DNA of 35,434 nucleotides from an uncultured Christensenella sp. GTDB lineage: Bacteria > Bacillota > Clostridia > Christensenellales > UBA1242. This document shows positions 7,031-20,800 of this stretch, one piece after another (position 1 is the stretch's first letter; each line of letters begins with the position of its first letter). The notes under the pieces were generated by a model. It searched no databases. It saw only the letters and a program-made list of their open reading frames with translations, and was not told the origin of the DNA. Location: contig CASEHF010000017.1 in assembly GCA_949287685.1 (NCBI GenBank), forward strand, positions 1 to 35,434, read 5' to 3'. The position numbers were made by a program, and so were the translations under genes.

Positions 7031-8542
7031 TTATTCATCGTTTGGCGTGATTTTTGGCGGAATGGAATGCTTTGCTTCCTTTTTAGTGCGTGTAGGTTTG
7101 GTAGCCTTATCTTTGTTTGTCTCACTAACCTCACTATTTTGTACTACGCTTTGGTCATTATTATCTACTTCAGTACTAGCGCCCTCACCTATTGCGACTT
7201 TTTCAGTCTCTAACTCAGCATTTTTAGGCGTGTCGTGATGGGCGGGTTTTTTATACAGCAGGAACACAGCGAGCGCGATTACTGTAAATATTGTAGCGTA
7301 CGGGAACAGCCATTCGTACCCGAGAGCCTTAAAGAAGAAGCCGACACAAATAGGAGTTAAACTCTGGGCTAGCATACTAGCAGCATAGTACCAGCCTGTG
7401 AGTCTGCCGACATTTTTCTTGCTCGCCATTTCTACAACCATTGGATAACTATTTACATTCACCCACGCCCAGCCGATACCAGCGATACCGATAAGGATAT
7501 AAAGTAGCCAAGGAATCATTACGAAAGTAGCCGTAAATAGTGATACGAGCATTAGCCCGAGTCCTATGACTATTGTCCACTTTCTGCCGAGTTTATCAGC
7601 GATATAGCCGCCCGGGATGAAACTTAGGAGCGAGCAAATTGTCATTATAATCACGGCGGTCCCCCACCAGCCAGTGCCGAGCTCTAAATGCTCGGTACTA
7701 AAGGTCGAGCCAAAGGTCTCAATCGCGTTAAACGCAAAGAACCACAAGAAAATTGAGAGTAGCAAAATAATTAGGTTACGCTTGTCGAGTTTGGTTAGAG
7801 GTTTATCCTCCACAAGTGAGGACTCTGCCTCTGCCAATTTCTCGCCCTCCTCCATTTCACTAGCCACTTCGCGAGCGATTTTATTTTCCTTAATCTTAAG
7901 TAGCAAAATCACGAGGGCTACAATCATTAACACCGCCGTAAGGGCAAATGGTATCCAAATAGTGCTAGGATTGTAGTCAAGGTACCCTGTCACATCATCC
8001 TTGTTCGCGGGGAAAAAGATTGCTAGGGCGCCTGCAAAGATTGCACCAAGATAGCCTACAAAGTTTATAATTGCGTTTGCCTTGCTACGCAGTGGCTTTG
8101 GGGTGATATCAGGCATTAGAGACACTGCAGGCGAACGATATAGATTCATAGCGATTAAAATTATCGCCATCATCACAATCATCCAGACATACTTGTTGTA
8201 TAAGAATAAAACTGGAATCAACGGGAACACAATAACCGCGACCACGACTCCCGCGATTATGTAAGGCATACGCTTCCCTAACCGCGTATTTGTGCGGTCG
8301 GAGAGTTTACCGAAAAGTGGTAGCATAAAGAGGGCTAGGACATTATCCATAGCCATAATGATGCCGACTAGGTACGAATGGTCCTCAGTCGTGCCGCCGA
8401 AAGCCCTCACAAAGTAATCACTCAAAAATAGCGGGCAGTAGGTGTTGTACACTTGCCACAGCATCAAGATTGTAAAAAATGCGAGTCCTATGTAGAAGGT
8501 GCGCTTGTAATTCAGTTTCAGCGCGGGTTTTTGATTTTCCAT
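7031..8542 (-). CDS. MFS sugar-type transporter (GPH/SLC45-like)
   Basis: A 503-residue integral membrane protein with about 12 predicted helices in two halves, joined by a charged cytoplasmic loop (about 210-245). The first intracellular loop has the MFS signature form GKLSDRTNTRLGKRMPY (about 78-94). SLMPDITPKPLRSKANAI (about 140-157) is typical of transporters related to the glycoside/sucrose groups, so a sugar substrate is the best guess. Unusual for the family, the last 70 or so residues form a hydrophilic, Thr/Glu/Lys/Asn-rich, probably disordered tail. The start is the ATG at 8542, with GAGGAAAG 5 bases upstream, not the earlier in-frame codon. It has its own promoter and terminator; no sugar-metabolism gene sits beside it. 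Confidence 0.85.
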   Translation of the reverse strand: MENQKPALKLNYKRTFYIGLAFFTILMLWQVYNTYCPLFLSDYFVRAFGGTTEDHSYLVGIIMAMDNVLALFMLPLFGKLSDRTNTRLGKRMPYIIAGVVVAVIVFPLIPVLFLYNKYVWMIVMMAIILIAMNLYRSPAVSLMPDITPKPLRSKANAIINFVGYLGAIFAGALAIFFPANKDDVTGYLDYNPSTIWIPFALTAVLMIVALVILLLKIKENKIAREVASEMEEGEKLAEAESSLVEDKPLTKLDKRNLIILLLSIFLWFFAFNAIETFGSTFSTEHLELGTGWWGTAVIIMTICSLLSFIPGGYIADKLGRKWTIVIGLGLMLVSLFTATFVMIPWLLYILIGIAGIGWAWVNVNSYPMVVEMASKKNVGRLTGWYYAASMLAQSLTPICVGFFFKALGYEWLFPYATIFTVIALAVFLLYKKPAHHDTPKNAELETEKVAIGEGASTEVDNNDQSVVQNSEVSETNKDKATKPTRTKKEAKHSIPPKITPNDE

Positions 8543-8604
8543 AAAACTTTCCTCGTTTTTTATTATCTTGTGTAGTAAATTCAATTTAATGCCATTACGC
8601 TTTA

Positions 8605-8633
8605 ATTATATTAAATTACAAATTTAAAAGCAA
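8605..8633 (-). promoter_or_regulatory. SigA-type promoter of the MFS/GPH-like gene
   Basis: Read on the minus strand: TTGCTT (8633-8628), a 17-base spacer, and a perfect TATAAT (8610-8605). The expected start is near 8598. Confidence 0.7.
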
Positions 8634-8770
8634 GTAATTTTTTGCATAACTAAGCGATTTGTAAATTTTATAATAAGAAAATCAGTATGATTATTTAAAA
8701 AATTACTAAGTGGCAAAATTTACTTTATATAAATAAGCACCTAATACCAATCATAATATTAACTAAAAAT

Positions 8771-8810
8771 TAAAAAAGAGTATAATAGATGGCTATTATA
8801 CTCTTTTTTA
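8771..8810 (-). terminator. Strong intrinsic terminator after the giant surface-protein gene
   Basis: A perfect 18-bp stem (8771-8788 with 8793-8810) with a 4-base loop ATGG. The arm ends are A6/T6, so T-runs occur on either strand. It lies 38 bases past the stop codon of the giant gene. Confidence 0.85.
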
Positions 8811-8848
8811 TCAATCTAAAAAGCACTTTTTAAAGTCATAGTGATAGT

Positions 8849-11800
8849 TTAATCGGAAAGCCCTGGTATTACAGGACCAAAAATATTGTCTATAATGTCG
8901 CCTATAATTTGCCCTGCAGTTGAACCACGAGATACAAATTCTAGGACACTAATACTGCCTCGGGCCTCTCCACTCAAATCTACCTCATTGCTTCTTTCCA
9001 CACTGGCAGAGCCTGCAAAACTACCCGTTACTCGACATTCATTCTCAAAACTACCGCTTACGCCACTTTGAGAAATCGACATCCTAACGCGCACTCTAAA
9101 ACTAAATGGCGCATCGCCTGTATATGTAATCTTACCACGGCCACTGACTCTATATCGATATCCAATCGGCTCGGGTGGCTCCTCAGTTGCTTCTGGCGGG
9201 TCAACCTCACCATCTGCTAGTAACACTGGCGAAGTGGAGGAAACCTTGCCATACCTCACGGGATACATCATTAAAGTGCTGGCTGCGGCAGCGCTACTAC
9301 CGCCCGCACCACTTCCACCGCTCGCATAAATAGGTGTACCACCGCTCACAGATGCCATAGTAGTCTCGACATCGAGGTAACTCATCACATTATGGCGATT
9401 AATGTATGCATAATCGCGCGGAATAAAACGCTGTACATCACTACCTGGGCGCAAATTATATGAAAATCTCCAAGTACCGCCACTACGGAACACTGCCTCA
9501 AAACCTGGCTTACAATAAGTCGTGACACTCATACTAAACCAGTTTGTACTCTGCCCCATACTGATTGATGAAATTCTCGAAGTGCTAGTAGTATTACCGC
9601 TACGCTCTGGCAGAGCGGCTAGCGAACTGTATACCGCGGCTGCCTCATTAAATGTAGTACTACCTGTCATAATCTTTGCCCCGCCCAAGTCGAAGCCGTA
9701 TGACCAACTAGCCTTCATACTACCGCCACGCATATAACTAAAGTCTGTAGTCACGCGCTTAATCAAGCCCCACGAACCTTGGTCCTCATAGCGCTGCTCG
9801 GCATAGGAACTAGTCGTAGATAAGTGGTCCCATATCCAAACAGGCTCCGTATCTCCGCTCGGGTCGCGACCGATACCTGTCGAATAGTCAAAGTCGACTG
9901 TCGGGTTAATCGGCGAATAGAACCAAACATCTGGAGACTCGTATTTGAGTCCTTTTTCGAGCAGATTATGCTCTACCTCATACCCATCGTGAACAGGGGT
10001 TACGGTAAACTGGTTATTTCCGCCCTGCACACTACCCGGGTACGCGGTACAGTGGTTGTAAATAAAGTTGTATGTGCTACCATAGTCGCTCGAACTAAAG
10101 CAGTCTGCGCTGTTATAACTAAAGTAGCCTGTCGCTGTGTAATAAATTCTGCCGCTACCGCTTTTCCCTATACTAATTGGAGTCTGAGTAAAGCGGTTAT
10201 TACTATCGCGGTCATATTGATTAATTGTCACTTGCAAACGCTCGAACTGATTATTTTCGGAATAGTCGGCACTCATCTTTATTGTCATATTGCTTTGCTC
10301 AAAATGAATACGGCTCGTGTCAAACGGAAGTTGTCGGTAGTAATTTAGATACAAGTCAACCGAGTAGAGACTGTTATGGATGTGCTGATTGTTAAAGTCG
10401 CCAGTTTTGTTGTACCCGAACTGAATTTGTATCCTAAATCCATCAGCACCACGCATTTCGGGGTCAAGCACTAACTCGTTATAGATAAAGTCATACAATA
10501 CATCCTGATATCTCGTGGCGGTAGACTGTTCTATAGCGAAGTTGTTGTACTGCAGCCACTTGTTTTGATAAGGATAGTATAGTCTAAAGTTTGCAAAAGT
10601 TGGTGCTAGGTTGTAGGCTTGGTCGGACTTATCATTCGAGGTTTGATAGTTATACCACATATTTTGACTGTTCACGGTAAAGTCGCTCAATCTCAGAGTC
10701 GCAATAGTGTTTAGCGACTTATTTACGAGTGGCTCTAGCGTGATTGACAATGCCTCGATGTCCATTTTAATACGCAAGTTTACAGTATAATCCATACCTG
10801 CGGACTTACTATTAAAGCCGCGACCTACATACTCCATAGAATCATCGACTGCCGCAATTATATTAAAGTGCCAAGTGTCACTCTCGCTCTCTGGTAGATA
10901 CCACTGGTTATAATTCTCCCGAATTGAACCATTAGCGACTCCCGCTGCGTTATTTTCGGGAGTGATTAAGTCAATCTTTAATATATCGGTAATATTTTTA
11001 ATGTTCCACTGAGTCGTATTGCTGGGCTTGATTGTACAAGCATTCTTTACGACCTGGTTGTCTATACTATAGGTTGCGTTACCATTTCGGGTTAAGTAAA
11101 TGTAGTAATTTACATCACGACTAATCGAACGGTAATGTAGCGGAATGTACGATTGATAATGGTAATAGTAGCCATTGTAGCAGTAGAATGATGATATACC
11201 CGCCTCGTAGTCCACATCCCAATTACACTCGCTCTGACTAAAGGTGGTCTGTACAGTCTCGAGCCTAGCGTAGAAGTAGAAGGTATAAATTCCATCCGCA
11301 CGCACCTCACTCGCCCACGGGCTAGTCACCCAGTTAAGAGCAGCACTCCCCTCTGGTGCGATGGTACGAATGTCGATATCAATTCTACCACCATGGTAGC
11401 GCCCTGAAGAGGTCGGTGTGCCTGTGCTATCGTTGATTAAATCATACATTGCCTTGTATAAACAAGATACCTCGTACTGATAAATGTCTGTATAACTTGA
11501 GTAATCCTGTCTAGTCTCATCTACGGTGTTCCCGTTAGCGATTGAGGTATTAATTGCCTCGGTAAATAGCCGCAAGGTAGCGTTTACATCGTATGTGCGA
11601 ATCCTCACTATCTTTTCGGCATCGTTGTACCGAAGTTTAATTTCATAAACCGTGTCGAGATTGGTCGTAACCATACCATATTCAAAGAACTGTCCTGTGG
11701 TATTATCATTATTCCAGTTTAGGCTATCCGCGCGCGTATAGATATACGGGTTCGCGGCAAGCCCCGTATAGGTGCCTTTGCTGACATCGGACACGAGGTT

Positions 11801-14800
11801 TGTGCCATAGTACTTACCCCCTACCTCGATTCTCTGCATATTCTCCTCAGTCTGTAGTGTATTAGTCATATCATCGAAAACGAGTTCCAAATCGGCTGGG
11901 GTGTATTGCTTTTGTATAGTTAGGTAATCAAGTGATTCGGACATATCCGAGTTTTCGTAGTATCTATCAATAGTCATCTTAGAGCGCCCATCAAAGGAAC
12001 CGCGAAGACTATTGTTTGCGGTGAGGAAATAGTCGTGGGTATTTTCTTCACCTGGGTTAATATCGGGCTTTCTATCAGTAATCGCCGTGAACCTAAATGA
12101 CACGACATTCGGCAAATACGAGTCAAGTGTCGTATACATATCTTGTGCGCCGAACCCCTCGGGGCTGTCTATCATAATTTCGATATACGCACGGCCGTAA
12201 TTCTTGTCTTGAGTATCATCGACAAAATGCACATCGAGACTAACGGGATTATTAGTCCATGCCCAAGTATTGCCCGCGTTATCGCGACCGCTCGAGCCGC
12301 CATCCGCCTCGCTATAATAAGTATACCCTATGTCCATTAGAATATCTTTATCATTGCGAATTAGCGGGTCTAATGTATACAAGTCCTCTAGCCAAATGCG
12401 GTAGTAATGTCCGTAGTCGGCATCGGCTATTACATAACCATCTACCGCCCCCTCGTAACTATAATCAACATAATCACTTGAGCCATCTTTGTTTAAAATC
12501 TCGACACCGCCGACTTCAGGCAAATACGGCATCGCGTATTTTATGTGATGCTCGAATACGAAATAGTACGGGTTGTTATACGAGTTTATATCGAGGAACG
12601 GTACTGCAATCTGCTTGTCCCCCAAAGACTCGTAGAACTTCGCCACTTCCTCTTCATTAATTGAGCCATCGGCATTTTTTACATACGGAATGTTCTCGCG
12701 AATCCAGCGCTCGGAATAAATCGAGTCATCTACATAATAGGTAACTCCATTTACGACATTTGTCGGCGCATTTGCGTTTACATCGTTGTTATTTATCCAA
12801 GTCTTAATCTTACAGTAATAAGTAATTGGCGTGAGTATTTTATCTAAGATATTGCCCTGGTTTATGTCGTTGTATAGCAATTCGGTAAGCGTGAGTTTAT
12901 CAAAACTAATCGCTCTGTCCGCCAAAATTCCTATAGGTCTATCTGGAGTCGGGCGGTCATAGTCCCAAACGCCAGAACCTACTCGCCTATCCTCATAATC
13001 GTACAATATGTATAGACTCTGCGTGCTGAGGTCCCCCTCGCTATTTACGCCTGCGGCGTTGTCTCTAGTACCGATTATCCAGTGAGCGAGGTATGTCCCC
13101 TCTGCCTCCTGTAGCGCTGTCCAATTAGCATTAGTTGCCGCGCGAGGGTCCTGTGTATTGTAGATATAGAGTTCAAAGGCGTTGTTAAAGTTATCAGGTT
13201 GAGTCGTGGTGAATGTGTAGTAGGCGTTGTTTGCCATATCGGTCTTTTCTACTGGGTAACCTACGCTATTTGTCACCTCCACGCTTGCGTTTTGGTGCTG
13301 CCCTGATACCTTTTTGTACACATACTCGACACCTAACGAGACATCACTAGGCAAGTAGTACAACTGATTTACTGCCGATACGGGCATGTTCTCATTCCAG
13401 CCACGACTAGAGATGTAGAGGTAGACCTTGTATGTTTTATTCGGAGTAAACTGCATACCGTTGTCCGTATCTAGGTTTACATAACATTCCCTACCGTTTA
13501 CTACAGAGATATTAGGGTACTCCTCGAGTTTGGTCGTGACATTCGGGTTGTCATCGAAGTACTTATCCGCCATTTCGTAGGAGTAGAAGTTTGCCTGTTC
13601 CTCTGGCGTTAAACTATTATACAAAATGTCGCTAGCGTATGTCCCATCCTCTGTTTGCTCAAAGGCAAAGAGATTTAAGTTATAATCACAAGTATTATTA
13701 ATTAAATACGAGTATTTATCTGGGGTCAGGGTCCAGTTAATCACATAGTTGTCGTAATTTGTGCCAGTATAATCTAATCTATAGTCAAGTATCGGGGTAG
13801 GCAAAATTATGTAGTGGCACAATTCAACTGGCAACCTATATGGGTCTGTAATCGGGCTACTGTCCCCCACCTCATCGCCGTTTAATACCCAGAAAATGTG
13901 GTATACGCCCGCATTCATATTGGTATCAAACAATTCGTGAATGTCAATAGTAACCAACATTCGAGTATTGTCAAGCACGCCGTTATTATACACCCTAGTG
14001 ATGCGCACATCGGGGTTGTCGGCATCGAGGTATGTATCTGCTGTTCCTAAATTCGAGGGGTCTGGGATATTATAGGTCAAGGTATAGTAGTTGTTTGTGT
14101 CATACCCTGGGTTTGTATACAATCTTGCGGTCACGGTAATAGTGCTAGGAAGTTTATATTCTACAGCGCCATTCTCGCGCTCCTGCCTAATTGTACTTAT
14201 ATAAATATTTAAGTAAGCATTTTTATACTGTGCCTCACCCCACGCCCTGTCGTTTCCGTTCACTGGGTTTGCGGACTCGTTTGAGGTCTTGGTTGTCACA
14301 TACGGTCCAGTCAAAGTAGCATCTTGGGTACTACTACGCCAAATCTCGCGGACTAACTTTTCACCCTGCGCGGAGTTTTGCGAATAGTATGGACTAGTCG
14401 AGCAAAGCGAAACTTTGACATAGTAATATCCACTAGCCAGCGAGTCGCTACCCGACAGCCAGCGGTCTACAACAATTAGATTTACGCTAGCAAGTGCATT
14501 TAACTGACTAATTAAATCAAAGGTATAGTCTAGCATTCCACGATTGTATTCGATGTAGTGATAGTGCTCCGCAGTAAGCGGCTGGTCCCAAACGATTTCA
14601 TCAATCGCATCGCCCTCAAACTTGATTTCATCGTAATCTCTGTCTGGCGCAGGAGTAGCATCCCCTACTGTCCAACCAGCGAGTTTCAATATGCTGACAG
14701 AGAGGTAAACCGTGTTGTCGTTTGCCACGATGTCGTTGTAGATTTTGTCGTTTAAGTCGGTAGTGATTGAAATATTGATACTACGGTGGTCATCCCAAGT

Positions 14801-17800
14801 AACCTCGACTGAAGGCAACTGTGTACTCGTAGGCAGGCTATTTGTGTCTACCTTTATAGAAGCACTATTTTCGTAGTACTGCATTGGACTAACCGTATAG
14901 ATATACACATCATTTCTAGCACTACCACCAGCGATTAGGTATTCGCTAATGTCTAGTGAGTAGTGATTCGTAGGATTTGGCTCGAAAAAGTCTAGCGTGT
15001 ATACCGTAGCCTCTGTGCGGTCCTCATCCCACGCGTGCACCTCGATTACAAATTTAGCGTTTGAAAAGTCCTTGCCCCCGTAAATTGTGTCCTCGAAATC
15101 CCACTCGAGTAGCCCATTACTCGAAAGTTTAGTATTTAACGGACTAAACGGGAAAGCGATGCCACTATATGAATACGGGCGCATATCCTCCTGTGTACCA
15201 TAGGACTCGGGACTGTAAATACGAGTGAGTAGTTCTTGCCCGTTTTTATCGAAAGCGGTCGCTAAAATCATATACTCGTATGTCCCAGCGAGGTAGTAGT
15301 CCCCTGTCTCGCCTGCACGAATGGTATTACTAAAGTATCCCTTCATATCAAAAATCAAGCGATTGTTCGGGGTGTCTAGCATAAAGTATCCGCTAGTGTT
15401 ATTTTCGATTGTGTAGGTTATGTTCCCCTCGTTATCCACATTGATATTTAGGTAAACAGTATAAGTAAGCGGGTGCGGCTCGGTTTGCACAATCTCGCCA
15501 AATTCCTGAGTTAAGTCGCAGACTGTCACGGCATATTTTACCCGAATACTGTATGGATGTAGCGGCAATGTCCATGTTAGACTACCGTTTGTCGCGATAT
15601 CATCCTCGTTTAGCGTGGTCACCTCGCTAACTAGACTGTTTACGCTCGCATTACCGTTTAGGGCGGGAGCAAACTCCATGAGTTTTGTCGTAAAGATGAA
15701 GCTCGAAGTCGCGCGTGTATGACTATTTAAGACATATTCCGTGTCGGTAACGCGCTGCACATCGAACCAAAATTCGAAAGGTCCGTACATACTGATATAG
15801 TCGTAAACAGCGAGTCCTAGCGGTACGCCGTATTCAAAGTCCGCCTCACTAAGAGTTATCGTAAATGGCTCGAGTACCACCTCGGCATACGAGTTATAGT
15901 AGTCCTTGTAGTGTGGAGTGACTAGATATACCCCACCGATTTCGGCATTGTTAAATACAATGTTGACTTTGTTTACATTGTGATTTATAGGTCCATCTGA
16001 ATACCCGATATCGAGCGAATTATCGCTAATCTCGGGCGCATCATTTCTCATATACAAGGAGCGCTCAAACATACTCGAGGTGCTGACCTCGGCAATCTGT
16101 GTATAGAGTGGATATTCATTACTGCCACTGAGGTAGAAGTAGTAACTTTCATCGCCGTAAGGAATCAATTTAATACTATTTGCTCCAGCCACAGCGCTAG
16201 GCAAGCGAAGTTTATAGGTCGTAGACTCAAATGCCGAGTAATTTACCTCTATAGCGTGGTTCTCAATCGTGCCGACATAGTCGTAAATTGGCTCACCCTC
16301 ACTATCCACTCGGGTCGAAATATAAACCTTGAAGTACTGCGCATATGAGAGCGTATCGTTCGTGATGATTAAGTACTTTTGATTAAAACCGTAGTTCTGC
16401 TCGTAAAGTTCGAGGTCCTCGCTAACTGTAGTTATCTCGTGGTCAACTACTCCATTTTCACCGATAAACGCATCAGGTAAAATCGTAAACAGGCTATCAT
16501 CTGTAATATTGGTGAGAGCAAACTTGTTTTGGAAATTCCTACTAGCGGGGTTTGACTCGTAGTAAACATCATTTCCGCACACCACGACACTTAGTACGCA
16601 CTCCCCTGCTGCGAGGCTGCGGGTGATGTCACCGTTTTTGGTACCATCGAGGTATCTAAATGTATATGATGCTTGATTACCACCCATTGTAGAGTAGATA
16701 AACTTATCGTTTGAATCTCCGCGGTCGAGAATAGCCGAAGTGTTATTCACAATATATGCCACATCACCGTTGCTGTCGGTAATGTACACGGTAAAGCGCA
16801 CCTGCTCTGTCGTAGGCAAGCTCTGGAACTCGTAGTACTGCTTGTATGTCCAAGTTACCGAAGTAACATAGGTGGCACCACCAGGATTGCTAATCGGGGT
16901 CACGGTCAGTCCCGTTACAGCATCGGCTTGGGTACGCACAATAAAGGAAATTGTCGCGGTTAAGGTATCGATGCTCGTGTGGATATCGTTTGCCTCATCG
17001 GGGGCAACGCGCACTGACACATAGTACTCACCTGCATCTAGTCCCGCGATTAGGCTGGAAATATCGTATGAGGTAGAGTTTACTGTAACTACATTGTCGT
17101 TATACGCGGGTCCATCTTGTGTGAGTGACACGAAAACCTCGTACTTTGTGGCGAACAATACAGGGTCCCACGACAAAATGTTTTCATTTACCTCGAGGTT
17201 TGTAGGTGCATCGAGAATCACTACAGGGAGGCTCGTGTAGCCTGCGTAGTTTTGCGCATAGTATGCGACTAAATCATTGTAATATGTCTCGGTTATGTCG
17301 ATTGTCCAAGTAGCCGAGCGGCTAACTGATAATGCAGATTCAATCACCTCGTTAGGCACAATTATAGCGACATTACCCCCTTGAGTCGTGAGGCTAGAGG
17401 TGTCGACCTCTTGACCATTTATGCGTAAAGTATACACACCATCGGTAAAGTGCTGATTATTTATACGCACATCGTTCCAAGTGGCTATATAGCCCACACC
17501 ATCCTCGTATGTAATAGTCACGCCCGTGATTTCGCCTAGGGTGTGAGCATTGATATACTGCGCGGTCGCCTCGATACTCTCGACATTTTCCGCGACTGAC
17601 TTAGCCTTTACATTAAAGGTAATTACCCATACTATGTCGCTAGGCAGGTTGAAAGTAATACTAGTCTCGTAGGTCGACATAGTACTACTACTCTGCCCCC
17701 ACGAATAGCCGCCACCGCTAGCATTTAAGTAATAGGTCGTGCCAGTAACGGACATAATATTCACATTGAATTCGTAACTCGGGTTAGCATAGCGCTGGTC

Positions 17801-20800
17801 ACCTACCCACGAAATAGTAATCTCGGTCGAATCCTCAGCGGATACCGAAAATTCGATATCACTAGGCGTATTCATCCTACCTATAGTAAATGTGTAACTC
17901 GTGGTAGAATTCTGCGCAAAGTCGAATTGCGAATATCCTAAGTTGCTAGGAGCGCAAGATACGGCTTTGGTATCTGCGGTAATGTTGATATTAAACTCTG
18001 CACCAACCGAACTAATCGCGCTCACCCAACCCTCATCACCAGCAAAGGTAAACGAATTGCCAGTAAATGCGCTAATGATTTCGGAATCACTGTTTACACC
18101 ATTTGTATAACTAATTGTTGCAGAGTATCCTACGAGATTGGTCATACCATTAGGAGCGCTCAGCGCATCAAATGTAACGGTAAAGCCTGTTGATGCATCG
18201 TAAGTAAGGTTGATATTATCAGCGACTATATATGACTTTGACACATACATTATGAGTGCGTTACTCCAACTACTCGGCGCAAAACTCGTGTACTGCGAAT
18301 TACGCACGGAAATTTGGTAAATTCCGCGCTCGCTAAAGTAGTCCTCTCCGCTCAAAGTGAACATATTGCCTTGCCACTTGAGATTGTCAAAAATTTGAGT
18401 CGAAGCGACCGCCCCATCGTGACCTAATAAATCGATTTTTAACTCAAAACTATTTGCGCGCGAGTCGGGATTTTGAATAGAAATTACTGCTGACTGGTCG
18501 TTACTAATATAATGATAGTTATTACTTGAGCCGTAGTAACTAATACTAGGGGTGTTAAACTGCTCTTGGTACACAAACAGGGTAGAACCGATAAAACTAT
18601 CAGTCATAGCACCGTTCCCAAGCGCTATAATCGAAATTATATAGTTACCGCTATTCATATCCTCAAGGTCTACACCTGTCATCGTATACGAAGTACCAGT
18701 AACGGTAGTTGTGAAGTTAAAATTCCCCGTTGCGGTAGCAGCACTCGTAATACTAATACGGTATCCACTCGGTGAAATCACGCTAGTAGAAGTATCTGAA
18801 ACAATTTCCGCTGTCACCTCATTCCACGAAATAACGACTTCGTTTGTATTCATATCTTGGATAGCGGAAACTAGCGGAGTATCAAACTGGCGATTTAGAG
18901 TAAAGGTGCAAATCGAAGGTTCGCTTTCCCTATACACTGTAGACACAGGGTGCGCAATTACGACTAGATAGTACTCACCTGCTAGCGCGTTATGCTCCTC
19001 AAGTAGCGCCTCTAGGTTATAGTAAACAAATGCATCGCTACTGGTAGCTGGAATAGTCTCAATGACTCCCGACAACTGCTCGCTAGATACAGTGTAATAT
19101 GACACTAAACTATTGCTGTCCGACATAATTTGCAAGTATTTCACCCCACTACGGTCGATTACTGATACCGTGGGACTTTGGAGCTTATTACTAAAATTCC
19201 ACCTAAAGACACCTTCGCTAGCGAGGTAAAACTCGTTATTTGACTGCGCGGTAATTCTAAACTCGTAGACACCCTCGCTAGTAAACAAGTTATTAGGAAC
19301 ATTTAGTCTAATTACGCGCTTGTATACGCCATCGACATTTGCGGTATACTCACCCCAAATCGCATCGGGGTACTCTAGCCCCTCAATCTCGATTTTGTAA
19401 CTATCTACATTTTCGATATAGTCCCATTGCAAATACGAGTTGTCAATTGCCGCTACAAAGTTTACAGGGGTGTCGAGTTGCTTGTAAATCGAAAAGTTAG
19501 TACTTGCCTCGGGCGAGCGCATACTACCGACACTCGATATTGCGTAAGCGTAAATATTGTATCTACCGATAACCAAATCGCCGTTTACGCTAATGTAGCC
19601 CTCTAGGTCGTTTAGGTTAATTACAAACTTTTCGCTAGGGAATTCCCTAATATATACGGAATGATTCCCCGTAGGTCCAGTCAATCTCCACTCAATCGCC
19701 GCGGTATACTCTAGCGACTCGGGCGCCACGGTTAAGGTCAAAATTTGAGTATCCTCATCAAACTCAATCGTGGGTGCATCGATAAAGAATGTATTTGTAA
19801 ATGTGGTAGACCACTCACACGGAGTTAGGTTGGCTTGAACAGTGTCTGCATCGATTTTACCAGCGTAAACCGTGACTGTAGCCTCTTTAAATAGAGGTAA
19901 ACAACTCGAATCTACATTAATAACAGCATCTGCCCCGCCCTTTAGGGTGCCATCCTCGTTTTTCTCACTGACCTCTACGCTCCTAGTCTCGCCCGTACTA
20001 AATACCAAATAGTAGTTAGTCACATACTGGTTAAACCCAGGAATCGTAATCTGCACTTCGCGGGTATCGTTGATTGGCAAAAAGGTTAAGGTAGAACTAC
20101 CCGAAAGCGTGTACGAGTACTCGAGGTTCTCTATAGTCACGCTTTCACTAGCGATATACAATTGCCCCGAGTCAGCAGAGTAAACTGATACGGTATTACT
20201 CCCCAAGCGCAAGTATCTACTAATATCATCGATGTGCGTGTTAGGCGCGTTGATATTGTTAATCAAACTGCCATTTATTACGAGCCCATAACTTCCTCTT
20301 GAGTCGGTGACTGATTTGACAGGGTCCCAATCTAGTGAAACGGCGTTTCCATTAATCTCGTAGCGCAAGTTTGTAGGCGCCTCGTGCTGATAGAAGTTTA
20401 CAAACGCATACGAGGTCGATGGCACACTGTTTATATACTTAATTTCCTCAAGATTATCGCGGACAATCGCCTGTACTGTAATCATATATTGTTTCGGCAC
20501 ATCAAAGCCGTTTATGTAGTTTGACACATACTGTGTGTCCACCACTAACCCATTTGCGGGGCGAGTAGCGGGCTGCGCTAGTACGCCTGCATCATTTCCA
20601 TCCACTTGAATATTGTAGTACTGAGCATTTTCGACATAGGTAAACGCCATTGAGATTCGGTATTTATTGTCGCCCTCGGCATCGCTCTCTCTTGTGACAC
20701 TATCAATCCTAGGGGTAGCGAGGCGAACTTTGTAATCGAGTCGCACGCTCTCACTCGGCTCAGAATCGACAAAGTACACCGAATAGCCGCGAGTAATGAC

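Noticed and set aside
9824..10348. 174-codon plus-strand frame opposite the giant gene
   Set aside because: Antisense to continuous giant coding sequence; no ribosome binding site and low-complexity hydrophobic text.
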